Part shown: in pieces, positions 62,961-64,000 of the stretch
Layout: each line of letters opens with the position of its first letter
Numbering within the stretch: position 1 is the first letter of the stretch
Assembly: GCF_000422885.1 (NCBI RefSeq)
Contig: NZ_KE383943.1
Coordinates: forward strand, 124,001 to 188,000
Length of the DNA: 64,000 nucleotides
Reading direction: 5' to 3'
From: Ottowia thiooxydans DSM 14619
GTDB taxonomy: Bacteria > Pseudomonadota > Gammaproteobacteria > Burkholderiales > Burkholderiaceae_C
Made by a program: the position numbers and the translations under genes
Notes under the pieces: generated by a model
The model's database searches: none
What the model was told of the DNA's origin: nothing
What the model saw: the letters and a program-made list of their open reading frames with translations, nothing else

Positions 62961-63362
62961 GTGCGGTCTTTTCACACGCCGTTCGCGTTATTTGCGCACC
63001 TGCTGATCGCTCTTGGTCTGCTGGTCAGCACGCCCGCGTTTGCTGAGGTTTATCGCTGCGGGAACAAATATCAGTCTTTCGCATGTTCTGACGGGCAAGT
63101 AGTCGATGTTCGGAGCCCGGTTTCTACCGCTCCTACAACTCCTACGGCTTCGGCAGATACGTCAGTGGTGTTCTTATGTAAGCGTTACAGCGGAAGGCGC
63201 TTCTGGGCGAGTCGGCCATGCGATCAATATGAGCGTTCCATGCTTGAACGCCAGGTGCGTGTGCCTGCCGGCCTGAAGTGGAAAGAAAAGCTCGCCTACG
63301 CCACTCGCGAGCGACACAAGGCTGACGCTTTGCAAACGCCGCCCGGGCTAGTCAAGCGGTGA
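62961..63362 (+). CDS. Small secreted Cys-containing protein (DUF4124-like start)
   Basis: 133 residues if the GTG at 62961 is used; the longer frame from 62637 is antisense to psiF and is rejected. The signal-peptide-like hydrophobic stretch FALFAHLLIALGLLVSTPAF is followed by AEVYRCGNKYQSFACSDGQV, the two-cysteine pattern found in DUF4124-like exported proteins. A basic region ends the protein. Function unknown. The start is uncertain because no strong ribosome site is seen. Confidence 0.6.
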   Translation: MRSFHTPFALFAHLLIALGLLVSTPAFAEVYRCGNKYQSFACSDGQVVDVRSPVSTAPTTPTASADTSVVFLCKRYSGRRFWASRPCDQYERSMLERQVRVPAGLKWKEKLAYATRERHKADALQTPPGLVKR

Positions 63363-63549
63363 CGGTTTTGTTTTTGACGCTAGTCGAGCATCAGTCGAAG
63401 GGAGCACCGATAGGCAAGTTTCCTGGTTTTAGGAGAAAAGCGGGAGGTACTGGCGTATAAGGCAAATCGAGCGCTAATTTGGCCCACTCGCGTCACCCAC
63501 TACTCCTACAGTGCCTTCCACCTTCATCCATTAACCCTTTTCAGTAGTC

Positions 63550-64000
63550 ATGCCCGACGTCCGAGAGCGCCTGGAGACACATCAGGTCCTAATCTATTTC
63601 ACCGCGATTGGCGCTGCAGCGCTGTGCGCCTTGGCTCTGCCGGACACCAGGAGCCTGGAGCCCTTGGTGAACCCCGCGCTTGCGTTCATGTTGTTCGTGA
63701 CGTTCCTTCAGGTGCCTATGTCTGAATTGACGCGGGCATTCTCCCGTATTAGATTCATAGGCGCCTTGCTGTGTGCAAACTTTGTCGCCATACCTCTCGT
63801 CGTGGCTGGGCTGCTCCGATTCGTTCCGGACGAACCCCTGGTTCGGCTTGGTGTGGCACTGGTGCTTTTAGCTCCGTGCATTGACTATGTGGTGACCTTC
63901 TCCCATCTGGGACGAGCCGATGCGAAGCTGTTGCTGGCCGCGACGCCCGTATTGTTGATTTTCCAGATGGTGCTGTTGCCGGTGTATCTTGGGCTGTTGC
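63550..64000 (+). CDS. SBF/arsenite-type membrane transporter, N-terminal part (truncated by window end)
   Basis: The frame from the ATG at 63550 runs to the window edge (150 codons). It reads MPDVRERLETHQVLIYFTAI, then helices including LVNPALAFMLFVTFLQVPMS, RFIGALLCANFVAIPLVVAG and VLLAPCIDYVVTFSHLGRAD. The Pro, Asn and 'APCIDYV' elements match the bile-acid:sodium symporter fold of arsenic-resistance-type proteins (ACR3-like). The substrate is uncertain. The complete gene continues outside the window. Confidence 0.82.
   Translation, partial: MPDVRERLETHQVLIYFTAIGAAALCALALPDTRSLEPLVNPALAFMLFVTFLQVPMSELTRAFSRIRFIGALLCANFVAIPLVVAGLLRFVPDEPLVRLGVALVLLAPCIDYVVTFSHLGRADAKLLLAATPVLLIFQMVLLPVYLGLL

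Overview
The window looks like chromosome of a betaproteobacterium of the order Burkholderiales, most likely family Alcaligenaceae. The pointers are the order mfd / ispD-ispF / risS-risA (the EnvZ-OmpR type pair named RisSA in Bordetella), an EF-P with Arg32 next to earP, the hupB / tRNA-Val / ppiD order, and the overall codon and base use. I cannot name the genus from the sequence alone. Housekeeping parts are G+C-rich. Two stretches, 15.25-17.45 kb and about 39.85-51.4 kb, are clearly A+T-rich and look horizontally acquired.

1-14.1 kb is a core region. It holds serB, a periplasmic L,D-transpeptidase and mfd on the minus strand, divergent from ispD-ispF (isoprenoid precursors). Next come risS-risA (minus strand), two secreted proteins, an alpha/beta hydrolase overlapping relA, and tRNA-Val(GAC) with a terminator. 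A 160-bp MITE-like element with 18-bp terminal inverted repeats sits exactly at the risS stop codon.

14.2-17.75 kb is a small accessory patch. It has an acetyltransferase, an A+T-rich gene for a large membrane protein whose natural ATG appears to be split from the reading frame by a run of seven A, and a remnant resembling a C-terminal surface-sorting signal.

17.75-25.1 kb is a phosphonate-use cluster. A LysR regulator is divergent from phnD-phnC-phnE (ABC uptake), phnA (phosphonoacetate hydrolase), an iron-dependent alcohol dehydrogenase and phnY (phosphonoacetaldehyde dehydrogenase). Together these would import a two-carbon phosphonate and release phosphate plus acetate. No aminotransferase phnW is present in the window.

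25.4-31.8 kb is mixed: PRC-barrel, Sel1-repeat, a DUF4105 membrane protein overlapping a lipoprotein hydrolase, nitroreductase, DUF1772, a Crp/Fnr-type regulator and DUF2789.

32.4-52.3 kb is a surface polysaccharide (O-antigen type) locus. manC makes GDP-mannose. wzm-wzt form an ABC exporter with a substrate-recognition domain. A methyltransferase/coiled-coil protein and a giant three-module glycosyltransferase suggest a capped, ABC-exported mannose-derived glycan. The A+T-rich half carries an epimerase-like protein, GT2 transferases, a GtrA-like flippase, methyltransferases, two large polytopic membrane proteins sharing a C-terminal domain, and a flippase-like membrane protein. This half resembles glycan-decoration modules.

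52.3-64 kb returns to core: LOG protein, YcxB-like protein, earP-efp, uvrC, pgsA, an EamA transporter, hupB, tRNA-Val(TAC), ppiD, psiF, a small secreted Cys protein, and the start of an SBF/arsenite-type transporter cut by the window edge.
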